Origin: [Clostridium] aminophilum DSM 10710
GTDB lineage: Bacteria > Bacillota > Clostridia > Lachnospirales > Lachnospiraceae
DNA length: 64,000 nt
Direction of reading: 5' to 3'
NCBI RefSeq assembly: GCF_000711825.1
Contig: NZ_JONJ01000016.1
Span: 17,964 to 81,963, forward strand
Shown: positions 1 to 8,679 of the stretch, piece after piece
Position numbering within the stretch: position 1 is the first letter of the stretch
How the letters are laid out: every line of letters starts with the position of its first letter
Position numbers and translations under genes: made by a program
The notes under the pieces: generated by a model
Told to the model about the DNA's origin: nothing
Databases searched by the model: none
The model's input: only the letters and a program-made list of their open reading frames with translations

Positions 1-1789
1 ACAGGAAGACCATATCGATCTTCAGCTGATCAAAGTCATAGTCCTTCAGCGCATTCAGGGACGAATAACCGCTTCCGAAATCATCCATCCGGACCTGGAA
101 ACCTGCCCCGTGAAATTTACCGATCTCCCGCTCGATCATCTCATCGTTCGACGCAAGCATTGTCTCCGTGATCTCCACATGAAGCATTTCGTGCGGCACA
201 CCGTATCGCTCCGTTGTCTCGAGAATAAACCGGAACATATCACACATCTGGAAATCCAGCCGTGACAGGTTGAAGGACACCGGAACCGGCGTCCCGCCTT
301 CTCTCAGAATCTGCCGGTATCGGACGCAGATCTGGCGGATCACTTCACAGTCCAGCCTGTGAATCAGATGGGAGCGCTCCAGCGCCGGAATAAAGCGGTA
401 GGGCGGAAGAAAGCCGAGCTCTGCACTGTGCCACCGGGCCAATGCCTCAAATCCGCACAGTTCGCGGCTCAGAGTTCGAATCTGCGGCTGATAGAACACT
501 TCAATCTCACCGTTTGCAATCGCGTCATCGATATGGTCGACAATATATTTCCGATCCTGAAGCGTCCGTTCGATCTCCGCATCATAGTACTGATAGCTGC
601 GGGTGACATCTTCGTGTATCAGATCGCAAGCGGTTTTTGCCTGATCCAGAATCATGGAGATATCAATCTCCTCTTCCGGAAGAATTCTCCGGACGCCGGC
701 CTTGATCACGATCCTGACGACGCGGTCCAGCTGCGCCGCCATCGGTGCGGCCGACATCATTTTCTCCTCCAGACCGTTTTCCGATGTAATAATCGCATAG
801 TGATCATCGGACAGACGCGCGATCAGCTCGTTTCCGTACACCTGCCGCAGAACCTCTCCAACTCTCCTTAAAAGCTCATCTCCGTCCTGAAATCCGTTCT
901 TGGCATTATAAAGTTTCATCTCATTGATGTCGTAAAACAGACAGACCGGTATCTCACCGCTGCCACGGAGAATTGCAATCCTTTCACCGGCTTTCAGTTC
1001 AAAATACGCCTGATTGACCAGACCGGTCAGCCGGTCGATGTAGACGTTGTCCAATTCATCTGCCCGGATGACAAAGGCTTCCTCTCCCGCCCAGACGGCT
1101 TCCCTGACATTGAGAACAATCGGACGGCCGGCAGCAATCTCGGTGGCGATCTGCGGGCCTTTTCCGCAGACCGAACGGAAATACCCCTCTTTTCCCCCGG
1201 ATTTTTTCCCAAAAAAATATTCCCAGAAATTCACACCGCTGTCATATCCCTTGACCGGCGGAAGAATCTGCGTAAACGCAATATTGGCATACAGAACCTG
1301 GGACCGGTCCCGGGTCACAATACAGGTCGCCTGTGGATCCAGATTATAAAAATCTTCCAGCGATGAGTTGAAAACCTTTTTTACGTTTTCCGTGGAAGTA
1401 ATCGCCCGGGTGATATTGTTGTATCGAACCACGCCGAGAACCGTTCCCTCCGGCGTGCGGACATGGGCCCCCACCGCATGAAGAACCTGATACTCTTCCG
1501 AAAAAGAAAACTTTTCACGGTAGACCACATCGTATTCTCCGCCTTCCGTTGCAAAGCGAAGCGACGCCTGGGCAATGACATATGCGTCCTGCGGATGAAC
1601 ATTCGCATACATATCATTTTCCAGCCGGTCCATGAGTTCTTCTCTCGACATCCGCGTCAGCTCACAGAGCCCCCGCGTGACGAAAAGAACATGAATTTTC
1701 CCATTACAGTACTGATATACGGCAAACGGAATAACCGCCTCCTCATACGCTTTCCGAATGTAAGGACGGAACTGATACAACTCTCCCAT
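1..1789 (-). CDS. GGDEF/EAL cyclic-di-GMP signalling protein, C-terminus cut by window edge
   Basis: About 596 residues are visible; the frame runs off the left edge. The N-terminal ~240 residues look like PAS-type sensory sequence. A GGDEF-like domain follows, with the signature replaced by LSDDHY near residue 327, so diguanylate cyclase activity is unlikely. An EAL domain starts near residue 440 with EALARW, then FNLSRLDF, VEITETML and DDFGSGYSSL, which hold the expected metal- and substrate-binding residues. Such an arrangement usually means c-di-GMP phosphodiesterase activity, possibly tuned by the dead GGDEF domain. Start ATG at 1789 is preceded by AGGAG about 10 bases upstream. No membrane segment was seen in the visible part, so it is probably cytosolic. 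No neighbour gives it a target. Confidence 0.85.
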   Translation of the reverse strand, partial: MGELYQFRPYIRKAYEEAVIPFAVYQYCNGKIHVLFVTRGLCELTRMSREELMDRLENDMYANVHPQDAYVIAQASLRFATEGGEYDVVYREKFSFSEEYQVLHAVGAHVRTPEGTVLGVVRYNNITRAITSTENVKKVFNSSLEDFYNLDPQATCIVTRDRSQVLYANIAFTQILPPVKGYDSGVNFWEYFFGKKSGGKEGYFRSVCGKGPQIATEIAAGRPIVLNVREAVWAGEEAFVIRADELDNVYIDRLTGLVNQAYFELKAGERIAILRGSGEIPVCLFYDINEMKLYNAKNGFQDGDELLRRVGEVLRQVYGNELIARLSDDHYAIITSENGLEEKMMSAAPMAAQLDRVVRIVIKAGVRRILPEEEIDISMILDQAKTACDLIHEDVTRSYQYYDAEIERTLQDRKYIVDHIDDAIANGEIEVFYQPQIRTLSRELCGFEALARWHSAELGFLPPYRFIPALERSHLIHRLDCEVIRQICVRYRQILREGGTPVPVSFNLSRLDFQMCDMFRFILETTERYGVPHEMLHVEITETMLASNDEMIEREIGKFHGAGFQVRMDDFGSGYSSLNALKDYDFDQLKIDMVFL

Positions 1790-2020
1790 AGTTTTATTCT
1801 CCTGGCCCGACCGGAACCGGTTTGATCGGAACTCGTGTCCGGGCCGTCAATGAAGTATGAACCTTCTCTTTCAGACTTCATCTGCTCTGAACGGTTTCTT
1901 TTTTCCATAGCTCAATGCACAATATAAAATATCATCGGTTCCGCGCCGTCCGATATAAGCTGAAGTCCTTGATTTCTTCCCGGCTCAATCACATTTTCCA
2001 TCAAAAAGCGCAGATTCACA

Positions 2021-2056
2021 GAAAAAGGCACCCCGCACACCGGCGGGATGCCTTTC
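2021..2056 (-). terminator. Intrinsic terminator of the ribose operon
   Basis: A GC-rich hairpin pairs AAAGGCATCCCGC with GCGGGGTGCCTTT around a six-base loop, followed on the minus strand by TTTTTC. It lies about 80 bases past the rbsB stop. The rest of the 1790-2134 interval shows no gene. Confidence 0.8.
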
Positions 2057-2134
2057 GATTATTGTCCTATAAACTCCGAGAGAATCGGATAAGCGGATCC
2101 GGATGATCCGCATCATAACATTTTAAACTATATC

Positions 2135-3136
2135 TTATTTGATGTAGCTGCTTACGTTATCCTTGCTTACAAGAGTAACCTCTACCGGGATGGACTTCTC
2201 TACTGCCTCGCCGTTCATCAGCTTTGCAGCTGTATCAACAGCGGTAGCTCCCATGAGGTCCGGCTGCTGAGCGATGGTAGCCTTCATCTTGCCGTCCTGA
2301 ATGGACTTCAGAGCGTCGTCGGTAGCATCGAAACCTACAACAGCGATATCCTTGTCGCCGATTGCCTCGATTGCGCCGAGTGCCATCTCATCGTTTGCAG
2401 CGAATACGCCCTTGATCTCAGCATCTGCCTGGAGCATGTTCTCCATAACAGTCATACCCTCAGAACGGTTGAAGTTACCGGTCTGGCTGGATACAACCTT
2501 CAGATTGGTGTCAGCAATGTTGTGGAAACCGGTTCCGCGGTCGATTGCTGCGGAAGCGCCCGGAGTACCCTGAAGCTCTGCAACCTTGGCATCTTTTCCT
2601 ACAAGCTCTGTGAGGAACTTTGTAGCAGACTCTGCACCTGCAACGTTATCGGAAGCGATGGAGCAGTCTACTTCAACACCGTTGACAACACGGTCAACCG
2701 CGATAACCTTGATACCTGCTGCGATTGCATCCTTTACGGCCGGAGCAACGGCATCGGAATCAACCGGGTTTACGATCAGAACGCTTACCTTCTTGGAGAT
2801 AAGGTCCTCGATATCGCTTGCCTGCTTTGCGGAATCATCGCCTGCGTCTACGGAAACCAGCTCAACGCCGAGTTCCTTAGCCTTTGCCTCTGCACCCTCT
2901 TCGAGAGTTACGAAGAACGGGTTGTTCAGAGTGGAAACGGAAAGTCCGATGGAACCGGATACTGCTGCTCCGGACTCCTTGGAAGCTTCAGAAGCTGCCT
3001 CGGACGCAGCAGCGGTTGTCTCTGCTGCTGCCTGTGTTGTGGACTTCTGGCCGTCTACGGTTGCTGCGCCGCAAGCTGCCATGGACATGGTCATCATTGC
3101 TGCCATTCCTACTGCGAAAAGTTTGTTGAGTTTCAT
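2135..3136 (-). CDS. rbsB: Ribose ABC transporter substrate-binding lipoprotein RbsB
   Basis: Periplasmic-binding-protein family (Peripla_BP_4, LacI-like fold) that captures D-ribose outside the membrane and delivers it to RbsAC. A lipoprotein signal (hydrophobic core, lipobox SMAAC, Cys at residue 22) is followed by an Ala/Ser/Glu-rich linker and then the sugar-binding domain (GLSVSTLNNPFF, DAGDDSAKQ, NPVDSDAV, FAANDEMALGAIEA). At 333 residues it is slightly longer than Gram-negative RbsB because of the linker. Start ATG follows AGGAGG. It is the last gene of the rbs operon, 46 bases after rbsC and just before the terminator. Assignment to ribose rests on linked rbsD and rbsK; another aldopentose is possible but less likely. 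Confidence 0.93.
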   Translation of the reverse strand: MKLNKLFAVGMAAMMTMSMAACGAATVDGQKSTTQAAAETTAAASEAASEASKESGAAVSGSIGLSVSTLNNPFFVTLEEGAEAKAKELGVELVSVDAGDDSAKQASDIEDLISKKVSVLIVNPVDSDAVAPAVKDAIAAGIKVIAVDRVVNGVEVDCSIASDNVAGAESATKFLTELVGKDAKVAELQGTPGASAAIDRGTGFHNIADTNLKVVSSQTGNFNRSEGMTVMENMLQADAEIKGVFAANDEMALGAIEAIGDKDIAVVGFDATDDALKSIQDGKMKATIAQQPDLMGATAVDTAAKLMNGEAVEKSIPVEVTLVSKDNVSSYIK

Positions 3137-3182
3137 GTTCTGTTCTCCTCCTAATTTATAATTAATTTATAGAACAATCCAA

Positions 3183-4121
3183 TTATCCGCGCTTTCTGTC
3201 CGAAAGAACCGCGATAAGAATAACGATGCCCTTTACAACCGCCTGCCAGTATGAGGAGACGCCGAGGATATTCAGACCGTTATTCAGAACGGCAATGATC
3301 AGGACACCGATGAAAGTGCCGGCGATCTTGCCGCGTCCGCCGCTCATGCTGGTTCCGCCGAGCGCGGTTGCCGCGATGGCATCCATCTCGTAACTCTGCC
3401 CGAGGGTCGGCTGCGCGGAACCAAGTCTGGACAGAAGGATCAGGCCGGAAAGTGCGGCCATGCATCCGGAAATCGCATATACCATAATCTTGGTGCGGTC
3501 AATGTTGACGCCGGCCAGTTTCGCGGACTGCGGGTTGGAACCGGTCGCGTAGATTCTGCGTCCGAAGGTGGTCTTCTGGAGCAGGAAATAGAAAATGCCG
3601 AACACCAGGATGAACAGGATTACCGGGAACGGAATGCCGAAGAGGTTTCCCTTACCGATAAACTTCAGCGTAAAGCTGTCGCCGAGGTTGGAGATCGGCT
3701 TACCGTCCATGAAGATCATGGTCAGACCGCGGAATACCGTCATGGTAATCAGCGTTGCGATGAACGGCTGAAGTTTTCCCTTGGTAATCATGATACCGCT
3801 GATCACGCCGAACGCTGTGCCGAGCACTAATGCCAGAATGACAGCGAGTCCGACCGCCATGCCTCCCTTGATAAAGAATGCTGCCAGCGCGGTCGTCAGC
3901 GCAAGAATCGAGCCGACGCCAAGGTCAATGCCGCCGGTCAGAATAACGCCGGTCATACCAAAGGCGATAAATCCGTTGATGGACGACTGACGCAGCAGCG
4001 ACAGGAAGTTGTCTACCGTGCGGAACTGCGGGCTGATGATACTGATACCGACAATGAGAAGGATCAGCGCGATCAGCGCGCCCATATCCTGAAGCTTTAT
4101 AAGTGATTTCTTGTTATCCAT
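3183..4121 (-). CDS. rbsC: Ribose ABC transporter permease RbsC
   Basis: Integral membrane permease of the BPD_transp_2 family, 312 residues with about eight to ten hydrophobic segments; forms the channel for ribose with the ATPase RbsA. Family features are visible, including the conserved GGIDLGVGSILALT stretch near residue 65 and ALGGTSMSGGRGKIAGTFIGV near residue 255. Its ATG at 4119-4121 overlaps the rbsA stop codon by one base (TAATG), so translation is probably coupled. The length is normal for the family. Third-from-last step of the rbsRKDACB order. Confidence 0.94.
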   Translation of the reverse strand: MDNKKSLIKLQDMGALIALILLIVGISIISPQFRTVDNFLSLLRQSSINGFIAFGMTGVILTGGIDLGVGSILALTTALAAFFIKGGMAVGLAVILALVLGTAFGVISGIMITKGKLQPFIATLITMTVFRGLTMIFMDGKPISNLGDSFTLKFIGKGNLFGIPFPVILFILVFGIFYFLLQKTTFGRRIYATGSNPQSAKLAGVNIDRTKIMVYAISGCMAALSGLILLSRLGSAQPTLGQSYEMDAIAATALGGTSMSGGRGKIAGTFIGVLIIAVLNNGLNILGVSSYWQAVVKGIVILIAVLSDRKRG

Positions 4122-5605
4122 TAAAGGGTTCCTCCTGTTGCAAGCGTCATGACATTCATCTGATTCGCGTCAGCCTTGCCGATGAAGCCGCTGACTTTTC
4201 CTTCATGAACGACCATAATATTATCCGACATTCCGAGAATCTCCGGAAGTTCCGAAGATACCATGATAATGGCAACTCCCTTTGCCGCAAGATCGTTGAT
4301 AATGCTGTAGATCTCCTTCTTTGCACCGATATCCACACCTCGGGTCGGCTCGTCGAGAATCAGCACCTTCGGCTCGGTGAAAATCCATTTTGCAAAGACA
4401 ACCTTCTGCTGGTTTCCGCCCGACAGGTTGCTCGCCTCATGCTCGCTTCCCGTGCACTTGATGTGCAGCTCACGGATTCCCTCCGCAACCAGATCCGCCT
4501 CCGCCTTTTTATTCATCACGCCGTTCTTCGAAAGGCGCTTCAGATTTGCGATGGTAATGTTCTCGCGGATGCTCTTGTCCAGCATCAGTCCTTCGATCTT
4601 CCGGTCCTCCGTGATCATGCCGATGCCGTAATTCATGGCATCCCACGGATTGCGGATATCCGCTTTCTTTCCTTCGATGAAGACCTCACCGGTTACATTC
4701 GGCATATTTCCGAAAATCGCCGTCATGATCTCGGTGCGCCCCGCGCCCATCAGGCCGGATACGCCCAGCACCTCGCCGGCGCGGACCTTAAAGCTGACAT
4801 CCTGAAAGTTTTTCCCGCAGGAAAGATTCTTTACCTCGATCACGGTGTCGCCGATGGTCACATCCCTCTCCGGGAAACGCTCCCCGATCTCACGTCCGAT
4901 CATCATCTTGACGATGTCATTCATGTCGGTGTCTTTGATCATCTTCGTGCCGATGTACTGGCCGTCCCGAAGAACGGTGATGCGGTCGCAGAGTTCAAAG
5001 ATCTCTTCCATTCGATGGGAAATGTAGACGATCGAAACGCCCTTTTCCCGGAGGTTTCTTGCAACCTCGAACAGCACCGCCGTCTCCTTCTGGCTGAGTG
5101 CCGCCGTCGGCTCATCCATGATGATGACCTTCGCGTCAACCATGAGTGCCTTGGCAATCTCAATCATCTGCTGCTGTCCGACAGAAAGATCACTCATGAC
5201 GGTCTGCGGGTTGATATCCACGCCGAGTCCGTTCAGAATCTCCTTTGTCTTTGCCCGCATGGCCTTCTGGTCACAGATACCGAAGGCGTTGTGAATCTCT
5301 TTTCCGAGGAACATATTTTCCTCAACCGTCATGTCGAATACGACATTCAGCTCCTGATGGATAAAGACGATTCCGGCTGCTTCCGCCTCCTGCGGATTCT
5401 TGTATACCACTTCCGTTCCGTCCACTTTGACGATACCGCCGTCCCTGGTGTAGACACCGGTCAGAATCTTCATCAGAGTGGATTTTCCCGCTCCGTTTTC
5501 CCCCATAAGGGCATGGATCTCACCGTCTGCGAGAACGAAGCCGGCATCCTTCAGAACAGCATTGCCGCCGAAGGATTTGTTAATGCCGCGCATTTCAATC
5601 TGCAT
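4121..5605 (-). CDS. rbsA: Ribose ABC transporter ATP-binding protein RbsA
   Basis: Double ATPase of the sugar (CUT2) ABC family, 494 residues. The first domain has Walker A GENGAGKST near residue 40, signature LSVGQQQM and Walker B VIIMDEPTAALS. The second has signature LSGGNQQK and Walker B VLILDEPTRGVD; its Walker A region reads GLMGAGRTE, the usual degenerate form in this family. I place the start at ATG 5605 (MQIEMRGINKSF) because AAGGAAG lies just upstream; a longer in-frame start at 5650 has no better ribosome site and would overlap rbsD. It energises ribose import with RbsC and RbsB at the inner face of the membrane. Confidence 0.94.
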   Translation of the reverse strand: MQIEMRGINKSFGGNAVLKDAGFVLADGEIHALMGENGAGKSTLMKILTGVYTRDGGIVKVDGTEVVYKNPQEAEAAGIVFIHQELNVVFDMTVEENMFLGKEIHNAFGICDQKAMRAKTKEILNGLGVDINPQTVMSDLSVGQQQMIEIAKALMVDAKVIIMDEPTAALSQKETAVLFEVARNLREKGVSIVYISHRMEEIFELCDRITVLRDGQYIGTKMIKDTDMNDIVKMMIGREIGERFPERDVTIGDTVIEVKNLSCGKNFQDVSFKVRAGEVLGVSGLMGAGRTEIMTAIFGNMPNVTGEVFIEGKKADIRNPWDAMNYGIGMITEDRKIEGLMLDKSIRENITIANLKRLSKNGVMNKKAEADLVAEGIRELHIKCTGSEHEASNLSGGNQQKVVFAKWIFTEPKVLILDEPTRGVDIGAKKEIYSIINDLAAKGVAIIMVSSELPEILGMSDNIMVVHEGKVSGFIGKADANQMNVMTLATGGTL

Positions 5606-5642
5606 CGTAATTCTTCCTTTCCTGTATCCAGTCCTGCTCTGC

Positions 5643-6056
5643 TTAAGCAAAAATGCAGCCGGACTGCAAAATAATATTCGAATACGGTGTTGTCTCGCCG
5701 CTGCGGATCACAGCCCGGCAGTCCAGCGTCTGTCTCTTCAGCTCTGCATGCGGAACAAACTCTACGGCGTCAAAACCTTTTTCGTATCTCTCAAACAGGG
5801 CACGGATCGCTTCAAGCTGCTCCGGGTTCTGTTCCCTGATCTCTTCGGCGAGAACAATCTTCTCCACCTTCATATCTTTCAGAACCTCTTCCAGAACATC
5901 GATGAATTTCGGTTCCCCGAACTTCAGTGCAAGATCGATCCGCTCTACCTCTTCCGGAATCGGAAGACCGCAGTCTCCGATGCAGATGGTGTCGGTGTGT
6001 CCCATATAAGAAAGAACTCTGGAAATATCCGCGTTCAAAATTCCGTTTCTCTTCAT
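5643..6056 (-). CDS. rbsD: D-ribose pyranase RbsD
   Basis: 137 residues, full family length. RbsD interconverts the beta-pyranose and furanose forms of D-ribose so that ribokinase receives the furanose. Family marks visible are the N-terminal MKRNGILNADISRVL, the HTD motif of SYMGHTDTICIGDCGLPIP and the C-terminal TTPYSNIILQSGCIF. It overlaps the rbsK stop by four bases (ATGA), and rbsA begins 37 bases later, fitting a single transcript. The presence of rbsD is the best evidence that the neighbouring transporter handles ribose. Confidence 0.95.
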   Translation of the reverse strand: MKRNGILNADISRVLSYMGHTDTICIGDCGLPIPEEVERIDLALKFGEPKFIDVLEEVLKDMKVEKIVLAEEIREQNPEQLEAIRALFERYEKGFDAVEFVPHAELKRQTLDCRAVIRSGETTPYSNIILQSGCIFA

Positions 6057-6943
6057 TTGTTCAGAACCTCCTCAACTTCCGCCGCTGTCGGCATCCCGCC
6101 CTGCGCGCCGAATTTTCCGATGGAAAGACTTGCCGCCACATTGGCATAGATCAGCGCCTTTTCCATATCATCACCGGCCGCACGCCGAACCGCAAACGCA
6201 CCGTTCAGTGTATCGCCTGCGCCCGTGGTGTCCACGACATCCACTTTCCGTGCCGGAACCGTCAGAATCGTGCCGTCCGCAAGACAGGTGGAAACGCCCT
6301 TTGATCCCTGAGTGATGATCAGCTTTTCCGGATACTTTCTCAGAAGTTCCTCGGTGGATGCTCCCTCACCGAAAATCAGAACCGCCTCATGCTCGTTCGG
6401 CGTCAGGTACGTTACCTTCTCCACAATCTCCGCCGGAACATTGGCTGCCGGAGCCGGATTCAGAACCACCGGAACCCCGTGCTCGTTCAGAAGGTTCACA
6501 ATATATGCCACGGTCTCCAGCGGGATCTCGTGCTGAAGGACCACCATATCCTGTGAGAGGAGCGCATCCTTCACGCCGTCGATATAGGTCCTGTCCACTC
6601 TGCCGTTTGCTCCTGCCACCACAATGATGGTGTTGTCGCTCTCGCCGACGGTGATGACCGCCGTTCCAGTGGACTCGCCTTTTACCGTGCCGATATGATC
6701 ACATCTGACGCCCTGCGCCTTCAGATTATCAATCATCTTCACGCCCATCGCGTCATCGCCCACAAGGCCGAACATCTCTACATCCGCGCCGAGCTTTGCC
6801 ATGGCAACCGCCTGGTTTGCGCCCTTTCCTCCCGGAATGTAGTGAAGACTGTCACCGCGAAGCGTCTCCCCTTTCTTCGGGATTCTCTCTGCCGTAACTG
6901 TCATGTCTACATTGATGCTTCCTACAACTGCAATTTTCATCAT
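6053..6943 (-). CDS. rbsK: Ribokinase RbsK
   Basis: PfkB-family sugar kinase, 296 residues, phosphorylating D-ribose to ribose-5-phosphate for the pentose phosphate pathway. The N-terminal substrate motif IPGGKGANQAVA and the C-terminal GAGDTLNGAF, containing the catalytic aspartate and anion hole, are intact; the ATP-site ITQGSKGVS is also present. Two adjacent ATG codons (6943 and 6940) follow AGGAAAAC, so either could start. It lies 51 bases after rbsR and overlaps rbsD by four bases. Confidence 0.95.
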   Translation of the reverse strand: MMKIAVVGSINVDMTVTAERIPKKGETLRGDSLHYIPGGKGANQAVAMAKLGADVEMFGLVGDDAMGVKMIDNLKAQGVRCDHIGTVKGESTGTAVITVGESDNTIIVVAGANGRVDRTYIDGVKDALLSQDMVVLQHEIPLETVAYIVNLLNEHGVPVVLNPAPAANVPAEIVEKVTYLTPNEHEAVLIFGEGASTEELLRKYPEKLIITQGSKGVSTCLADGTILTVPARKVDVVDTTGAGDTLNGAFAVRRAAGDDMEKALIYANVAASLSIGKFGAQGGMPTAAEVEEVLNK

Positions 6944-6994
6944 AGGTTTTCCTGCTTTCTCTTTCTGTTATGGAAAATGGTTCCGCCATCGGGC

Positions 6995-7990
6995 TCACTT
7001 CATTTCCGTCAAACATCCGGTTGTCTCTCTGCGAACAAGCTTTACCGGAAGTATGTTATCTTTTTCGAAGGGCTCTCCCTCGCTGTTTTTCACAATGATC
7101 TCCACTGCCATGCGTCCCATTGTGCGGATCGGCTGCTCGATCGTTGTCAGTTCCGGCGTGAGAAGTTCCGCCAGCGGAATGTCATCAAAGCCGATCAGCT
7201 GAATATCCTCCGGAACGCGAATGCCCCGGCGGAACAGGTTTTTATAGACCGAAAGAGCCACCATATCGTTCGGCGCGATAATTCCGTCCACATCCGGATA
7301 TTCCCGGAGAAGAATTTCCGTCGCCTCGTCGCCGTCCTTAAAGCTGTAACCGGCATCCACTACCTGAATCCGAATGCCGTTTTCTTTCGCGGCAGCTTCA
7401 TATCCGCGGTAGCGGTCACGGCCTGACGTCAGTTCCAGCGGACCGCGCATACAGACGATGCTTCTGCAGCCGCACTCCAGAAGATGCTTCAGAGCAAGGC
7501 GGCCGCCCTCATAGTGATCCGCCTGAATATAGGCAACTTCATTGCCCATGACAACGCGCCGGTCCACCACCACAACCGGAACATCCACAATGATGTTCGC
7601 GTAATCTTCGGTGGTGCTGTTCGTCATCAAAATGATGCCGTCGGCCTTCATCCGGACAAGCATCTGGATATTGATCTGCTCTTTCTGCGTGTCGTCATTC
7701 GAACTGCAGAGCAGAATCCGATATCCGTGTTTATAAGATTCTTCCTCAATGGATCTCGCAATCTCACTGAAAAATGGATTCTCAATATTCGGAACAATGA
7801 CGCCGATGATATTGGAAGATTTCCGGTACAGCATCCGGGCCAGCTCATTCGGCCGAAACCCGGTTTCCTGAATTGCCTGCTGCACTCTCTTCACTTTTTC
7901 ATCGTTTACATTTGCTGTTCCGTTCATAACTCTCGAAACGGTCGACGGTGAAACGCCGGCCAGCCGAGCTACATCTCGAATACTCGCCAT
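6995..7990 (-). CDS. rbsR: LacI-family ribose operon repressor RbsR
   Basis: 331 residues: an N-terminal helix-turn-helix (IRDVARLAGVSPSTVSRVMNG), the hinge helix FRPNELAR, then a periplasmic-binding-protein-like effector domain with NDMVALSVYKN and IGFDDIPLAELLTP. The family usually binds a sugar ligand and releases its operator. I chose ATG 7990 because the DNA-binding domain must begin there; the upstream in-frame extension to 8125 would cross the operator and promoter. The upstream GGGGGAAAG is only a modest ribosome site. First gene of its own operon, so autoregulated: see the operator at 8060-8073. Confidence 0.93.
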   Translation of the reverse strand: MASIRDVARLAGVSPSTVSRVMNGTANVNDEKVKRVQQAIQETGFRPNELARMLYRKSSNIIGVIVPNIENPFFSEIARSIEEESYKHGYRILLCSSNDDTQKEQINIQMLVRMKADGIILMTNSTTEDYANIIVDVPVVVVDRRVVMGNEVAYIQADHYEGGRLALKHLLECGCRSIVCMRGPLELTSGRDRYRGYEAAAKENGIRIQVVDAGYSFKDGDEATEILLREYPDVDGIIAPNDMVALSVYKNLFRRGIRVPEDIQLIGFDDIPLAELLTPELTTIEQPIRTMGRMAVEIIVKNSEGEPFEKDNILPVKLVRRETTGCLTEMK

Positions 7991-8059
7991 GTGATTCCCC
8001 GCTTTCCCCCTTTTGAAACGCTTATTCTTTTCTCTGTCCGAAGTATGCCATTCCGTCGA

Positions 8060-8109
8060 TGAAACGCGTTTCAACAATCGTATTATACCTTCTATAACCG
8101 TGAAGTCAA
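8060..8109 (-). promoter_or_regulatory. rbs operon promoter with LacI-type operator
   Basis: On the minus strand, -35 TTGACT (8104-8109) and -10 TATAAT (8082-8087) are separated by 16 bases. The perfect 14-bp palindrome TGAAACGCGTTTCA (8060-8073), with a central CG as in LacI-family operators, sits right at or just after the predicted start of transcription. It would block initiation or clearance. A catabolite-responsive (cre) reading of the same palindrome is possible. The next 250 bases (8110-8358) show no gene. Confidence 0.85.
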
Positions 8110-8358
8110 TGGAAAAGAATGACAAAGCTGTAATTTTGTCGATTCGTTATCATTTTGTTTTTCTTCTTTTGTGCATTTTTATGGCAGATTTCTTTGAATT
8201 CTTAACAATCTTTTTCTTGCGCACAAGTTTGTGTACAAAATTCCGTACACGTTTGTTGATTTATTGACATTTCATGATTTTTCTCATACAAAGATCATCC
8301 GATGCAGCCTTCGCTGACGTCTGCAATCGGAGAAATTCTCTCCGGCTGCCGGTTTTTC

Positions 8359-8387
8359 TTGCATTCCCCCAAAACCTGTTGTAAACT
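8359..8387 (+). promoter_or_regulatory. Promoter ahead of the preQ1 riboswitch
   Basis: -35 TTGCAT (8359-8364) and -10 TAAACT (8382-8387) with a 17-base spacer. Transcription would begin near 8394, about ten bases before the aptamer. Confidence 0.6.
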
Positions 8388-8405
8388 AATCACGCTTTTG
8401 GAGCA

Positions 8406-8437
8406 CTGGTTCGAAACCCTCCCAGTATAAAAAACTA
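8406..8437 (+). ncRNA. preQ1-I riboswitch aptamer
   Basis: The sequence has the preQ1-I pattern: a stem ACTGG/CCAGT (8405-8409 with 8422-8426), a loop starting TTCG and carrying ACCCTC, and an A-rich tail ending AAAAAACTA. The tail is the most conserved part of this tiny aptamer class, which senses the queuosine precursor pre-queuosine-1. It lies directly after a promoter and upstream of a nucleoside hydrolase and an ECF S component. A competing local hairpin (GGTT/AACC) exists in the loop, and I could not see an obvious three-base pseudoknot, so a covariance-model search is the deciding test. Confidence 0.75.
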
Positions 8438-8580
8438 TGCAATGAAATGAGTGGAATCCCGCATCATGGATTCCGCCCGTGACCGTGACAGCGTGTCTGC
8501 GCCGTATACCACCGGCTTTGACCCGTCACTGGCGAATAAATCGGCAGAAACGGCTTTTTATACCGTCCCGCTTATCTTTG
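8438..8580 (+). other. Long structured leader between aptamer and terminator
   Basis: No open frame. It holds a hairpin GGAATCC...GGATTCC (about 8452-8474) and the segment TTTTTATAC (8555-8563), which is exactly complementary to GTATAAAAA in the aptamer tail (8425-8433). This could be part of the expression platform. I recognise no second aptamer here. Confidence 0.4.
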
Positions 8581-8615
8581 CTTATGTTTTCCGGAAGGGA
8601 ACATAAGCTTTTTTT
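8581..8615 (+). terminator. Intrinsic terminator/attenuator ahead of the nucleoside hydrolase gene
   Basis: Stem CTTATGTT/AACATAAG with further pairing inside the loop, followed by CTTTTTTTA. It lies 65 bases before the coding start and after the aptamer, the arrangement of a transcription-attenuating riboswitch. Confidence 0.8.
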
Positions 8616-8679
8616 ATTCCGCAGAAAGATTATGCTGATTCGGCTGAACAACATCTGAGTATTACATGGGTAAAACACG

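Noticed and set aside
4103..5674. Long plus-strand open frame of 523 codons opposite rbsA
   Set aside because: It is the reverse complement of a clear ABC ATPase gene. It has no ribosome site and its composition follows the other strand.
8060..8073. Catabolite-responsive (cre) site
   Set aside because: The palindrome fits a LacI-family operator in general, but its position at the start site of an operon headed by its own LacI repressor makes RbsR the simpler reading.
8441..8560. Cobalamin or ZTP riboswitch in the leader
   Set aside because: Fragments such as CACTGGCGA and GTGGAATCC resemble parts of those motifs, but the remaining conserved boxes are absent and the preQ1-I pattern upstream fits better.
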